DNA of 11,321 nucleotides from the NCBI GenBank assembly GCA_036519575.1, contig DATDKZ010000001.1, positions 1 to 11,321 of the forward strand, in the 5' to 3' direction. Position numbers and translations under genes: made by a program. Below, piece by piece: positions 5,913-11,321 of the stretch. This DNA comes from AC-69 sp036519575 (GTDB lineage: Bacteria; Actinomycetota; UBA4738; HRBIN12). The notes below the pieces were generated by a model. That model did no database searches. It was not told the origin of the DNA and worked only from the letters and a program-made list of their open reading frames with translations. How positions within the stretch are numbered: the stretch's first letter is position 1; each line of letters begins with the position of its first letter.

Positions 5913-7307
5913 ATGCCCCCGGAGAGGCTCACCGCGCTCGACGCGTCGTTCCTGTACCTGGAGCGGCCGGCGATGCACATGCACGTGGCCGCGCTCTCGG
6001 TGTTCGACCCGTCCTCACGGCCAGACGGCCGTCTCCGGTACGACGACGTAGCCGGCGTGATCGCCTCGCGTATCCATCTCGCCCCGCGGTTCCGCCGGAA
6101 GGTCGTGATGGTCCCCGGCCACCTGGGGCTTCCCCTGTGGGTGGATGATCCGCGCTTCGACCTGGAATTCCACATCCGGCGCTCGGCGCTCCCTGTGCCC
6201 GGGGGACGACGGGAGCTGACGGACGCCGTACAACGCGTTCTCTCGCGGCCCCTTGACCGGACGAAGCCCCTCTGGGAGCTCTACGTGATCGAGGGGCTGG
6301 AGGACGGTCACGTGGCGACCCTGCTCAAGGTGCACCACGCGATGATCGACGGGGTCTCCGGGATGCAGCTCGCGGCGGTGGTCTACGACGTGGAACAAAC
6401 GCCCCGCGAACCGCCGGCGCCTCCTCCCTGGAACCCGGAGCCGGAGCCGGCTCGGGCAGATCTCCTGCGAGAGGCCGTCCTCCGGCTGGTCACGCACCCA
6501 GTCCGGGGCGTGCTCGACGGCGCTGACCAGGTGCTGCAGGCCCCGGCGATGACGGCCCTCGGCCTGGGTGCGATCGCCTCGGGCGTGCGCAGCATCTTCG
6601 GGATGGGCGCCCGGCCATGGAGCCCGTTGGACGTCGCGATCGGCCCCAACCGAAGGTTCGCCATCACCGAGGCGCCGCTGCAGCGGTTCAAGGACGTGAA
6701 GGATGCGCTCGGCGGAACGGTGAACGACGTCGTGCTGACGGTGGTGGCCGGAGCCCTGCATCAGCTGCTGAAGGACCGTCGAGAGCCCTCCCGCGGGCGC
6801 ACCCTCCGCGTGATGGTTCCCGTCTCGGTCAGGACCGGCGCCGACGACGGCGTGGGCAACCGCGTGGCGCCGGCCTTCGTGGACGTCCCGATCGGGACGA
6901 TGTCGGCGAAGCGCCGCCTGGCCGAGGTTCGAAAGGGGACGCAGTTCCTGAAGGACTCGATGATGGCGCTGGGGGCCGACGCGATCATCGGCCTCGGCGC
7001 CTACGCGCCGGGCGGGTTGCTCGCGGCGGCGGCCCGAGCGGCATCACGGGGACCGTGGTTCAACCTGGTCGTCTCGAACATCCCTGGACCTGGTCAGCCC
7101 ATGTACCTTGCCGGTGCCCGGCTGGTGGCGAGCTACCCGTCGATGCCACTCGGGGAGAACTCGGCGCTGTCGATCGCGTGCTCATCTCTGGGCGGTGTGA
7201 TGGCCTTCGGCCTGACCGGAGACTGGGACGGGATGCCCGACATCCAGCTGCTCGCCACCGCGATCGACGACTCGCTGAACGAGATGTGCAAAGCGGCTGG
7301 GGTCTAG
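5913..7307 (+). CDS. WS/DGAT-family O-acyltransferase
   Basis: A 464-residue member of the wax ester synthase/acyl-CoA:diacylglycerol acyltransferase family, which joins acyl-CoA to an alcohol or diacylglycerol to make storage lipids. The catalytic motif HHAMIDG (HHxxxDG) is at 141-147. Other family landmarks are the N-terminal RLTALDASFLYLE (5-17), PLDRTKPLWELYVIEGL (113-129), NDVVL (271-275) and VSNIPGP (387-393). Residues 160-180 form a Pro/Glu-rich linker between the two halves. The start is taken at ATG 5913, which places the family N-terminus directly at the start; an in-frame GTG at 5898, overlapping the HAD stop, would add five residues. Full length for the family, so probably active. 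In actinobacteria such genes are often present in several copies. The stop codon shares CTAG (7304-7307) with the opposite-strand hydrolase. Confidence 0.93.
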   Translation: MPPERLTALDASFLYLERPAMHMHVAALSVFDPSSRPDGRLRYDDVAGVIASRIHLAPRFRRKVVMVPGHLGLPLWVDDPRFDLEFHIRRSALPVPGGRRELTDAVQRVLSRPLDRTKPLWELYVIEGLEDGHVATLLKVHHAMIDGVSGMQLAAVVYDVEQTPREPPAPPPWNPEPEPARADLLREAVLRLVTHPVRGVLDGADQVLQAPAMTALGLGAIASGVRSIFGMGARPWSPLDVAIGPNRRFAITEAPLQRFKDVKDALGGTVNDVVLTVVAGALHQLLKDRREPSRGRTLRVMVPVSVRTGADDGVGNRVAPAFVDVPIGTMSAKRRLAEVRKGTQFLKDSMMALGADAIIGLGAYAPGGLLAAAARAASRGPWFNLVVSNIPGPGQPMYLAGARLVASYPSMPLGENSALSIACSSLGGVMAFGLTGDWDGMPDIQLLATAIDDSLNEMCKAAGV

Positions 7308-8233
7308 ATAAGGGTCGAATCGGAAGCGGAGGCCGCTCCCGGCCTCACGACCTCCTCGAGCCACCCCGTCACGGCGGCCATCCACCTGTCGGGGTCCTCG
7401 ATCATCGGCACGTGCCCCACCTTGGGGAGCAGGCGAACCCGCCAGTTCGGATGGCTGGCGATGGCCGCCTGGGCGAACGCCACCGGCACGAGCCGGTCGC
7501 CGTAGCCGTGGATCACGAGGACCGGGCACTTCACGCGGTCCAGGACCGTTCGGGCGAGGTCCCCACGTTCGCCAAGGCGAAGGAGGGAGCGCGCCGCCTC
7601 CACGAGCGCCGGCCCGATGTCCGGGTCCTTCTGCCGCTCGAGCAGCAGGTCGATGTGCGCTCGGATGAGCTCCTCGGGGACCGTGGCGGGATTCATGGCC
7701 GAGATGCGGAACCCCAGGCGCACGATGCGCTCCGCCGACATCGCGGTGAGCCGCTTCCTGGCCACCCACTCACCGATGCCCGGGGCCCGATACAGGGCGA
7801 AGCCGGTGAGGACGAGGGCCGACGGCACGCCCCCCCGAGCCCACGGGAACACCGAGGCGCTCAACACGACCGCCTCGGCCGAGGCCGGTTCGTATGCGGC
7901 TTGGAGCATGGCGATGGCACCCCCCATGGAGTTGCCCACCAGCACCGCCGGCCCCCCGATCACGTCGTCGATGAACCGTGCCAACAACACCTGGTTCGCG
8001 CTGAGCTTGCTGCTCCGTCCGTTACGGGGGGTGCGACCGAACCCGGCCAGGTCGAGGGCCAGCACTCGGCCGTGCTCGGACAGGCGCCGTCCGACACGAA
8101 CCCAACTGAGGTAAGAGCCTCCAAGGCCATGAAGGAGGACGAAGCTTCGCTCGGACGGGCCTTCCCACTCCACGTAGTGGACCGGCCCGTCCAGGTCCAC
8201 GAACCGGCTCTCGGGGATATCCAGCTCGTCCAT
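7304..8233 (-). CDS. Alpha/beta-fold hydrolase
   Basis: A 309-residue soluble hydrolase. The ATG at 8233 starts MDELDIPESR; the frame runs on upstream but only through antisense text of the RidA and BNR genes. The oxyanion-hole loop is HGLGGS (35-40), the nucleophile elbow is VGNSMGGA (99-106, Ser102), the acid is Asp246 in GYGDRLVP and the base is His274 in VGHVPMIEDP. This is a complete triad in the usual order. Residues 130-205 form a helical lid. The fold covers esterases, lipases and C-C hydrolases; the Gly-Asn-Ser-Met-Gly-Gly elbow is common in several such groups, so the substrate is open. It converges with the acyltransferase gene, and a lipid-related role is possible but unproven. 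It is divergent from the RidA-like gene with 117 bp between them. Confidence 0.93.
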   Translation of the reverse strand: MDELDIPESRFVDLDGPVHYVEWEGPSERSFVLLHGLGGSYLSWVRVGRRLSEHGRVLALDLAGFGRTPRNGRSSKLSANQVLLARFIDDVIGGPAVLVGNSMGGAIAMLQAAYEPASAEAVVLSASVFPWARGGVPSALVLTGFALYRAPGIGEWVARKRLTAMSAERIVRLGFRISAMNPATVPEELIRAHIDLLLERQKDPDIGPALVEAARSLLRLGERGDLARTVLDRVKCPVLVIHGYGDRLVPVAFAQAAIASHPNWRVRLLPKVGHVPMIEDPDRWMAAVTGWLEEVVRPGAASASDSTLI

Positions 8234-8240
8234 CGGACCA

Positions 8241-8246
8241 AGGGTA
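8241..8246 (-). promoter_or_regulatory. Candidate -10 box for leaderless hydrolase transcript
   Basis: On the minus strand TACCCT is followed by 7 nt (TGGTCCG) and then the ATG at 8233. This is the same spacing as the candidate before alaX. No Shine-Dalgarno site lies in that space, which agrees with a leaderless mRNA. No good -35 is seen. Confidence 0.5.
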
Positions 8247-8307
8247 CTGCCGAGGCCACCACAGGAAGCTGTCGGCGCCCATCGGCAACTCCTCGAACGC
8301 GACGTCC

Positions 8308-8313
8308 TACGAT
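8308..8313 (+). promoter_or_regulatory. Candidate -10 box for the RidA-like gene
   Basis: TACGAT fits TANNNT and lies 37 nt before the ATG at 8351 in the divergent intergenic region. The leader would contain the GGAGGGAG ribosome site (8337-8344). The -35 is not recognisable. Confidence 0.35.
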
Positions 8314-8350
8314 CGAAGCGCTCGATAGGCGATGGCGGAGGGAGAGAACG

Positions 8351-8740
8351 ATGAGGAGGAGGGTGGAGGCGAACCGGCCCTGGGCGAAGGTGATGGGCTA
8401 CGCACGTGCCGTGCGGGTCGGAAGCGTCGTCGAGGTCTCGGGGACGGCGGCCGCCGGGCCCGACGGCACCGTCCTTTCCCCGGGCGACGTCGAGGGCCAG
8501 ACCCGGGCGGCCCTGGCCACGATCGGCGAAGCGCTCGAGGAGCTCGGTGCCTCGTTCCGCGACGTCGTTCGGACCCGCATCCTGCTGGCCGACGCGTCGC
8601 GCTGGGAGGATGCCGCGCGGGCCCACGGCGAGATCTTCGGGGACGTCCGTCCGGCCAACACGACGATGGGCGGCTTCGAGTTCATCGATCCCGCCATCCT
8701 GGTCGAGGTGGAGGTCTCCGCGGTGGTCGAGTCCGGCTAG
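8351..8740 (+). CDS. RidA (YjgF/YER057c/UK114) family protein
   Basis: A 129-residue protein of the Rid family, small trimeric proteins of which the RidA subgroup hydrolyses reactive enamine/imine intermediates. The start at 8351 has GGAGGGAG (8337-8344) 6 nt upstream and is followed by the pattern GYARAVRVGSVVEVSGTAA (16-34) typical of the family; an out-of-frame ATG at 8332 is rejected. FGDVRPANTTMGGFEFIDPA (96-115) and ILVEVEVSAVV (116-126) form the C-terminal signature. The position of the substrate-binding Arg of classical RidA (the R of 'PAR') is Asn103, so imine deaminase activity is doubtful; many actinobacterial paralogues carry 'PATTM' here. The TAG stop is only 12 nt before the next ATG, so the two genes are probably read together. 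Confidence 0.9.
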   Translation: MRRRVEANRPWAKVMGYARAVRVGSVVEVSGTAAAGPDGTVLSPGDVEGQTRAALATIGEALEELGASFRDVVRTRILLADASRWEDAARAHGEIFGDVRPANTTMGGFEFIDPAILVEVEVSAVVESG

Positions 8741-8743
8741 ACT
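8738..8743 (+). promoter_or_regulatory. Candidate internal -10 box overlapping the RidA stop codon
   Basis: TAGACT, whose TAG is also the stop of the RidA-like gene, lies 9 nt before the ATG at 8753. The MoaD-BNR gene has no Shine-Dalgarno site, so a nearly leaderless internal transcript is possible. The -35 is not recognisable. Confidence 0.35.
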
Positions 8744-8752
8744 TTCGGCCGC

Positions 8753-10084
8753 ATGGCCATCGTCACCCTTCGTCCGCCGCTTCGCGACCTGGCAGGGGGC
8801 CGCGAGATCGAGGTCGACGGCGCGACAGTCACCGAGCTCCTCCAGGCGCTCGAGCGCTCGCATCCCCGGCTCAACGGATGGGTCCTCGACGATCAGGGCA
8901 AGATCCGGCAACACATCGCCGTATTCGTGAACGAGGAGCGGGCCACCCCCGACGCGCCGGTGCGAGGAGGCGATCGGGTCCACGTGTTGCCCTCCATCTC
9001 CGGCGGCGCGAATGACGCGGAGGTCCTCGTGGGGACGAGGAAAGGACTGTTCGTCCTCCGAGGGGAGCGCGGAGGTCTGATGGACGTCGCCGCCCGGCGA
9101 TTCTCCGGGCAGACCGTGGAATACGCGGTCCGCGATCCACGCTCGGGGCGGTACTTCGCCTCCGTCACCCACGGTCAGTACGGACCCCGCGTCTACTTCG
9201 CCGACGACCCACTCGCCGAAACGTGGGCGCAGGCCGACGGACTGAGGCTCCCCGACGGGGAGGACGCGACGGTCGAGCGGATCTGGATCGTGCATCCCGG
9301 CGAGGAGGATGGGGTCCTGTGGGCCGGGGTTGCACCGGCCGCGCTGTTCCGGAGCGAGGATGGGGGTCGAACCTGGACGCTGAACCGCGCGCTGTGGGAT
9401 CAGCCGAGTCGCAAGGATTGGCAACCGGGAGCCGGCGGCCTCGCGCTCCACTCCATCTGCCCGTGGCCGGGCGATCCCGACCGGCTAGCCATCGGCATCT
9501 CGGCGGTGGGCGTCTGGCTCTCGGACGACGGCGGCCGATCGTGGCGCAACGGGAACAAGGGGCTGGTCCCGCTGTACGTACCCGATGAGGTCCGGGAGAC
9601 CACCCTCGACCTGTGCGTGCACAACATGTACCGGTCGCCGGTGGTGCCGGAGCGGCTGTTCATGCAGTTCCACGGCGGCGTGTATCGCTCCGACGATTGC
9701 GGCGAGACCTGGCTCGACATCGCCGAGGGCCTCCCGTCGGCTTTCGGCTTCCCCCTCGTCCAGGACCCGCACCGCCCCGATCGCGCGTTCGTCATCCCCC
9801 TGGTCGCCGACCGAGACCGGGTCACGCCCGAAGGCAAGGTCCGCGTCTACGAGACCACGGATGCGGGCGGCACGTGGGCGGCGCGAGGCCAGGGCCTGCC
9901 CCATGAGCAGGCGTATCTCACGGTCCTTCGCCAGGCGTTCGGGCACGATGGCGGCGATCCACTCGGCCTGTACTTCGGCGCCACATCGGGCGAGGTGTTC
10001 GGCTCCGCCGATGGCGGACGGACGTGGAGGACGGTGGCTCCCCACCTGGCCCCCGTGACCTCGGTCCGCCCCTCGTCGGCTTGA
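8753..10084 (+). CDS. Fusion of MoaD/ThiS-like sulfur-carrier domain and five-Asp-box BNR propeller
   Basis: One 443-residue open frame holds two domains. Residues 1-85 look like a MoaD/ThiS-type ubiquitin-fold sulfur carrier: a first strand (AIVTLRPPLRDLAG), the helix TVTELLQALERSHP (26-38), VFVNEERA (57-64), DRVHVLPSISGG (74-85). In free carriers the Gly-Gly at this spot is the C-terminus that is adenylated and thiocarboxylated. Here the chain continues with EVLVGTRKGLFVL (90-102), the usual start of a BNR-repeat protein (annotated as sialidase-like or WD40/YVTN-like), with five Asp-boxes: SEDGGRTW (201-208), SDDGGRSW (257-264), SDDCGETW (313-320), TTDAGGTW (368-375), SADGGRTW (418-425). 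No signal peptide is present, so it is cytoplasmic, and glycosidase activity should not be assumed. A GTG at 9029 with GGAGG 5 nt upstream could start a separate 351-residue BNR protein. The TGA stop overlaps the ATG of the next gene by one base. Confidence 0.85.
   Translation: MAIVTLRPPLRDLAGGREIEVDGATVTELLQALERSHPRLNGWVLDDQGKIRQHIAVFVNEERATPDAPVRGGDRVHVLPSISGGANDAEVLVGTRKGLFVLRGERGGLMDVAARRFSGQTVEYAVRDPRSGRYFASVTHGQYGPRVYFADDPLAETWAQADGLRLPDGEDATVERIWIVHPGEEDGVLWAGVAPAALFRSEDGGRTWTLNRALWDQPSRKDWQPGAGGLALHSICPWPGDPDRLAIGISAVGVWLSDDGGRSWRNGNKGLVPLYVPDEVRETTLDLCVHNMYRSPVVPERLFMQFHGGVYRSDDCGETWLDIAEGLPSAFGFPLVQDPHRPDRAFVIPLVADRDRVTPEGKVRVYETTDAGGTWAARGQGLPHEQAYLTVLRQAFGHDGGDPLGLYFGATSGEVFGSADGGRTWRTVAPHLAPVTSVRPSSA
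9019..9031 (+). promoter_or_regulatory. Internal Shine-Dalgarno site and GTG start for the BNR part
   Basis: GGAGG (9019-9023), a 5-nt spacer and an in-frame GTG (9029-9031, Val93). Starting here would give a BNR protein of 351 residues beginning VGTRKGLFVL, close to where I expect free-standing members of this family to begin. It may be a chance feature of the fused frame, but spacing and position are ideal. Confidence 0.45.
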
Positions 10085-10562
10085 TGCCAGCGAAGCAGAA
10101 GCCGAAGCTCCGGCCGCTGTGGGCCTGCCCGAGGTGCGGGCAGCGGTTCGTGTCCCCCAACATGTGGCACTCGTGCGTCCGGATGACCGTCCGAGACCAT
10201 GTCCGGGGTCGACCGAAGGAGGTCGTGGACCTCTACCGCCTGTTCGCTCGGATGGTCCGCGACCTGGGGCCGGGGGTAAGGCGGTGCCGGTGAAGACCGG
10301 GATCGGGTTCATGGTCCGGGTCCGGTTCGCCGGGGTCGCGCTCCAGAAGGGCGGCTTGCGTGTGAGCTTCTGGCTGAAGCACCGGATCGACAGCCCGCGG
10401 TTCGCGAATGTCGAGCTCATTCCGCCAAAGAACTTCGTCCACTCCTTCCACGTGCGCTCACCGGAGGACCTCGACGACGAGGTCCGCGGGTGGCTGGCGG
10501 AGGCGTATCGGGTGGGGATCCAGGAGCACCTGGCCGCGCCCGCGAAGGGGGCAGGGGCATGA
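10084..10562 (+). pseudogene. DUF5655-like gene with a one-base frameshift
   Basis: The ATG at 10084 overlaps the TGA of the BNR gene (TGATG). The first frame gives MPAKQKPKLRPLWACPRCGQ followed by RFVSPNMWHSC, a small Cys/His motif (CPxCG...HSC), then VVDLYRLFARMVRDLGPG, and ends at 10291-10293. From about 10276 the text continues in another frame as KAVPVKTGIGFMVRVRFAG ... SFWLKHRIDSPRFANVE ... HSFHVRSPEDLDDEVRGWLAEAYRVG to the stop at 10560-10562. Joined, the two parts match the layout of DUF5655-type proteins as I recall it. The break falls at GGGGG (10272-10276); one more G would give GPGGKAVPVKT and restore a frame of about 159 residues. It may be a sequencing error, a true mutation or ribosomal slippage. 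Function unknown; a nucleic-acid or metal-linked role is only suggested by the Cys/His motif. Confidence 0.75.
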
Positions 10563-10819
10563 CCGCGGTCGGGAACGGGGGTTATCCCGGAGGAACCTTC
10601 GGGCCGTAACGGATCGTCGACGACCTGCCGCCTCCCTCCACGCACGATATCGGTGCTGCTCCGCCGTCGAGGAATGACTCGGTCGAGCCCTGACCACCCT
10701 TGAGACGAACGGGAGGGTATGGGTCATATGGGCGAGCGGTTGTAAGTCCTTCGGGCCGAAAGTGGGTGCTAGCTGCGGGAATAGACCTGGTCGTCACGAT
10801 GTCTTAACAATTGGCGGCC
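10563..10819. other. Gene-free region upstream of the sigma-factor promoter
   Basis: About 257 bp in which I see no credible gene on either strand. Only very short frames exist, for example a 16-codon one at 10559-10609 that overlaps the previous stop as ATGA. No tRNA, known riboswitch core or repeat was recognised. Apart from the hairpin listed separately, it may hold binding sites for regulators of the sigma-factor promoter that I cannot identify. Confidence 0.5.
10586..10603 (+). terminator. Weak hairpin after the DUF5655 gene
   Basis: CCCGGAG and TTCGGG-type arms (10586-10592 and 10597-10603, 7 bp with one G-T pair, loop GAAC) lie 23 nt after the stop. No T-run follows. It is a possible end of the RidA-to-DUF5655 transcript, but the stem is short. 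Confidence 0.3.
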
Positions 10820-10848
10820 TTTACAAGGGGTGGGACCGCCCGTACCAT
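10820..10848 (+). promoter_or_regulatory. Sigma-70-type promoter for the sigma-factor gene
   Basis: TTTACA (10820-10825), a 17-nt spacer and TACCAT (10843-10848) form the best housekeeping-type promoter in the window. A second -10-like box, TAGAAT, overlaps at 10848-10853. Predicted transcription start is about 10855-10861. This gives a leader of about 125 nt to the sigma-factor ATG, with a possible small ORF in it. Confidence 0.6.
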
Positions 10849-10860
10849 AGAATTCGCGAC

Positions 10861-10983
10861 GTGCCACCGGCAGCTCTCGTCTCGAGTTCCCGTCTGCCGA
10901 CGTACTATGTAAGGTCCCCGAGACCTCCCCGGAGCGGGGAAACACGCCCTGGGGAGATTCGGAGGAGGAGAGTGAAGGACTAG
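10861..10983 (+). CDS. Possible 40-codon leader ORF before the sigma factor
   Basis: GTG at 10861 opens a frame of 40 codons whose TAG (10981-10983) directly abuts the sigma-factor ATG. The start lies 7 nt after TAGAAT (10848-10853) and 12 nt after TACCAT (10843-10848), so it would be leaderless or nearly so, like other starts in this window. The peptide (M/V)PPAALVSSSRLPTYYVRS... ends in an Arg-rich tail (RRRRVKD) and matches nothing I know. The last codons (GTG AAG GAC TAG) are themselves preceded by GGAGGAGGAG (10961-10970), so even internal starts would end at the same stop. It may regulate the sigma factor by translational coupling, or be a chance frame in a GC-rich leader. Confidence 0.35.
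   Translation: MPPAALVSSSRLPTYYVRSPRPPRSGETRPGEIRRRRVKD
10926..10940 (+). other. Hairpin in the sigma-factor leader
   Basis: TCCCCG (10926-10931), loop GAG, CGGGGA (10935-10940). A second TCCCCG at 10915-10920 could compete for the same partner, and CCTCC (10924-10928) could instead pair with GGAGG (10961-10965) of the purine-rich ribosome-binding region. Alternative folds are therefore possible; their use is inference. Confidence 0.4.
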
Positions 10984-11321
10984 ATGCCAGAGCCTGCCCG
11001 CCCGTTGGGCACAGACGACGCCGATGACCTCCGCCTGTACCTGGAGGCCGCGGCCCGAGAGCCGCTCCTCACCAAGGAGGAGGAGGTCGAGCTCGCCATC
11101 ATCATCGAGCACGGCAAGGAGTCGGAGGACAAGCTCCGAGCCGGCCGGCTGCGCTCGGAGAAGAGCATCCTGAAGGCGCGCCAGGCCGTGAAGAAGGCCG
11201 AGGCCGCCCGCCAGCGGTTCATCATGGCCAACCTCCGGTTGGTGGTCTCCGTGGCCCGAAAGTACCAGGGCCAGGGGCTGCCGCTCCTCGACCTGATCCA
11301 GGAGGGCAACATCGGTTTGAT
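10984..11321 (+). CDS. Sigma-70 family RNA polymerase sigma factor, N-terminal part (3' end outside window)
   Basis: The frame is open from the ATG at 10984 to the window edge (112 complete codons). Residues 12-40 (DADDLRLYLEAAAREPLLTK, then EEEVELA) match region 1.2 of primary and primary-like sigma factors, with the typical 'Y...a...pLLt.eeE..La' pattern. Residues 48-77 are a charged stretch that replaces the non-conserved region. ANLRLVVSVARKYQGQGLPL (82-101) and LDLIQEGNIGL (102-112) are regions 2.1-2.2, the core RNA polymerase binding part and sigma-70 signature. No long region 1.1 is present, so it could be a group 2 factor or a short group 1 factor; the DNA-binding parts are not visible. 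AAGGA (10975-10979) lies 4 nt before the ATG. The TAG just before the ATG ends a possible leader ORF. Confidence 0.9.
   Translation, partial: MPEPARPLGTDDADDLRLYLEAAAREPLLTKEEEVELAIIIEHGKESEDKLRAGRLRSEKSILKARQAVKKAEAARQRFIMANLRLVVSVARKYQGQGLPLLDLIQEGNIGL

Noticed and set aside
6617..8740. A 707-codon open frame on the plus strand
   Set aside because: It crosses the acyltransferase gene out of frame and the hydrolase gene antisense; only its last part, from 8351, is the RidA-like gene. The rest is Arg/Gly/Pro-rich shadow text.
8234..9451. Upstream extension of the minus-strand hydrolase frame (total 715 codons)
   Set aside because: It runs antisense through the RidA and MoaD-BNR genes; hydrolase family text begins only at the ATG at 8233.
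9353..10042. Calling the BNR part a true sialidase
   Set aside because: Asp-boxes mark the propeller fold only; I see no catalytic Arg triad or RIP motif and no signal peptide.
10559..10609. A 16-codon frame overlapping the DUF5655 stop as ATGA
   Set aside because: Very short, no known motif, and no ribosome site of note; likely chance.
10700..10729. TTGAGA-N18-TCATAT as a second promoter before the sigma factor
   Set aside because: The -10 does not fit TANNNT and a clearly better promoter exists at 10820-10848.
10736..10775. Possible structured RNA or tRNA-like piece with TTCGGG/CCGAA
   Set aside because: The inverted repeat leaves no proper loop and no cloverleaf or T-loop sequence is present.

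Overview
The window looks like a stretch of chromosome from a high-GC Gram-positive bacterium, most likely an uncultivated member of the Actinomycetota. The pointers are strong G+C bias at third codon positions, frequent GTG starts, a WS/DGAT-type acyltransferase, a RidA-family protein of a type common in actinobacteria, a primary-type sigma factor at the right edge, and several TANNNT -10 boxes placed only 7 nt before a start codon, as in actinobacterial leaderless transcripts. I cannot name a genus. No tRNA, rRNA, CRISPR array, transposase or integrase gene was found.

Left part (1-3480): the tail of an alpha/beta hydrolase is followed by about 24 codons that look like the start of a DUF1684 protein and then break off near 331. 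Two secreted-protein genes follow, each with a strong Shine-Dalgarno site and a signal peptide: a chymotrypsin-fold serine protease (462-1421) and a 548-residue Cys-rich protein of unknown function (1773-3419). A perfect 14-bp GC hairpin (3433-3463) closes this block. The protease region looks less GC-rich than the genes further right, so the block may have been inserted.

Middle part (3552-8233): alaX (trans-editing of mischarged tRNA-Ala) overlaps an EamA transporter gene. A HAD-IA phosphatase and a WS/DGAT-like acyltransferase follow on the same strand. The acyltransferase converges with an alpha/beta hydrolase on the minus strand, and the two share one CTAG as both stop codons.

Right part (8351-11321): divergent from the hydrolase is a run of three tightly packed genes. 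They are a RidA-like protein, an unusual fusion of a MoaD/ThiS-type sulfur-carrier domain (with an internal Gly-Gly) to a five-Asp-box BNR propeller, and a DUF5655 gene broken by a one-base shift at a G5 tract. After about 300 bp without a gene, a good sigma-70-type promoter (TTTACA-N17-TACCAT) leads into a possible 40-codon near-leaderless ORF. Its TAG stop touches the ATG of a sigma-70 factor that runs off the window.

The points most worth checking are the MoaD-BNR fusion with its well-placed internal start site, the leader ORF before the sigma factor, the repeated leaderless promoter pattern, the DUF5655 frameshift, and the truncated DUF1684 start beside the secreted-protein block.
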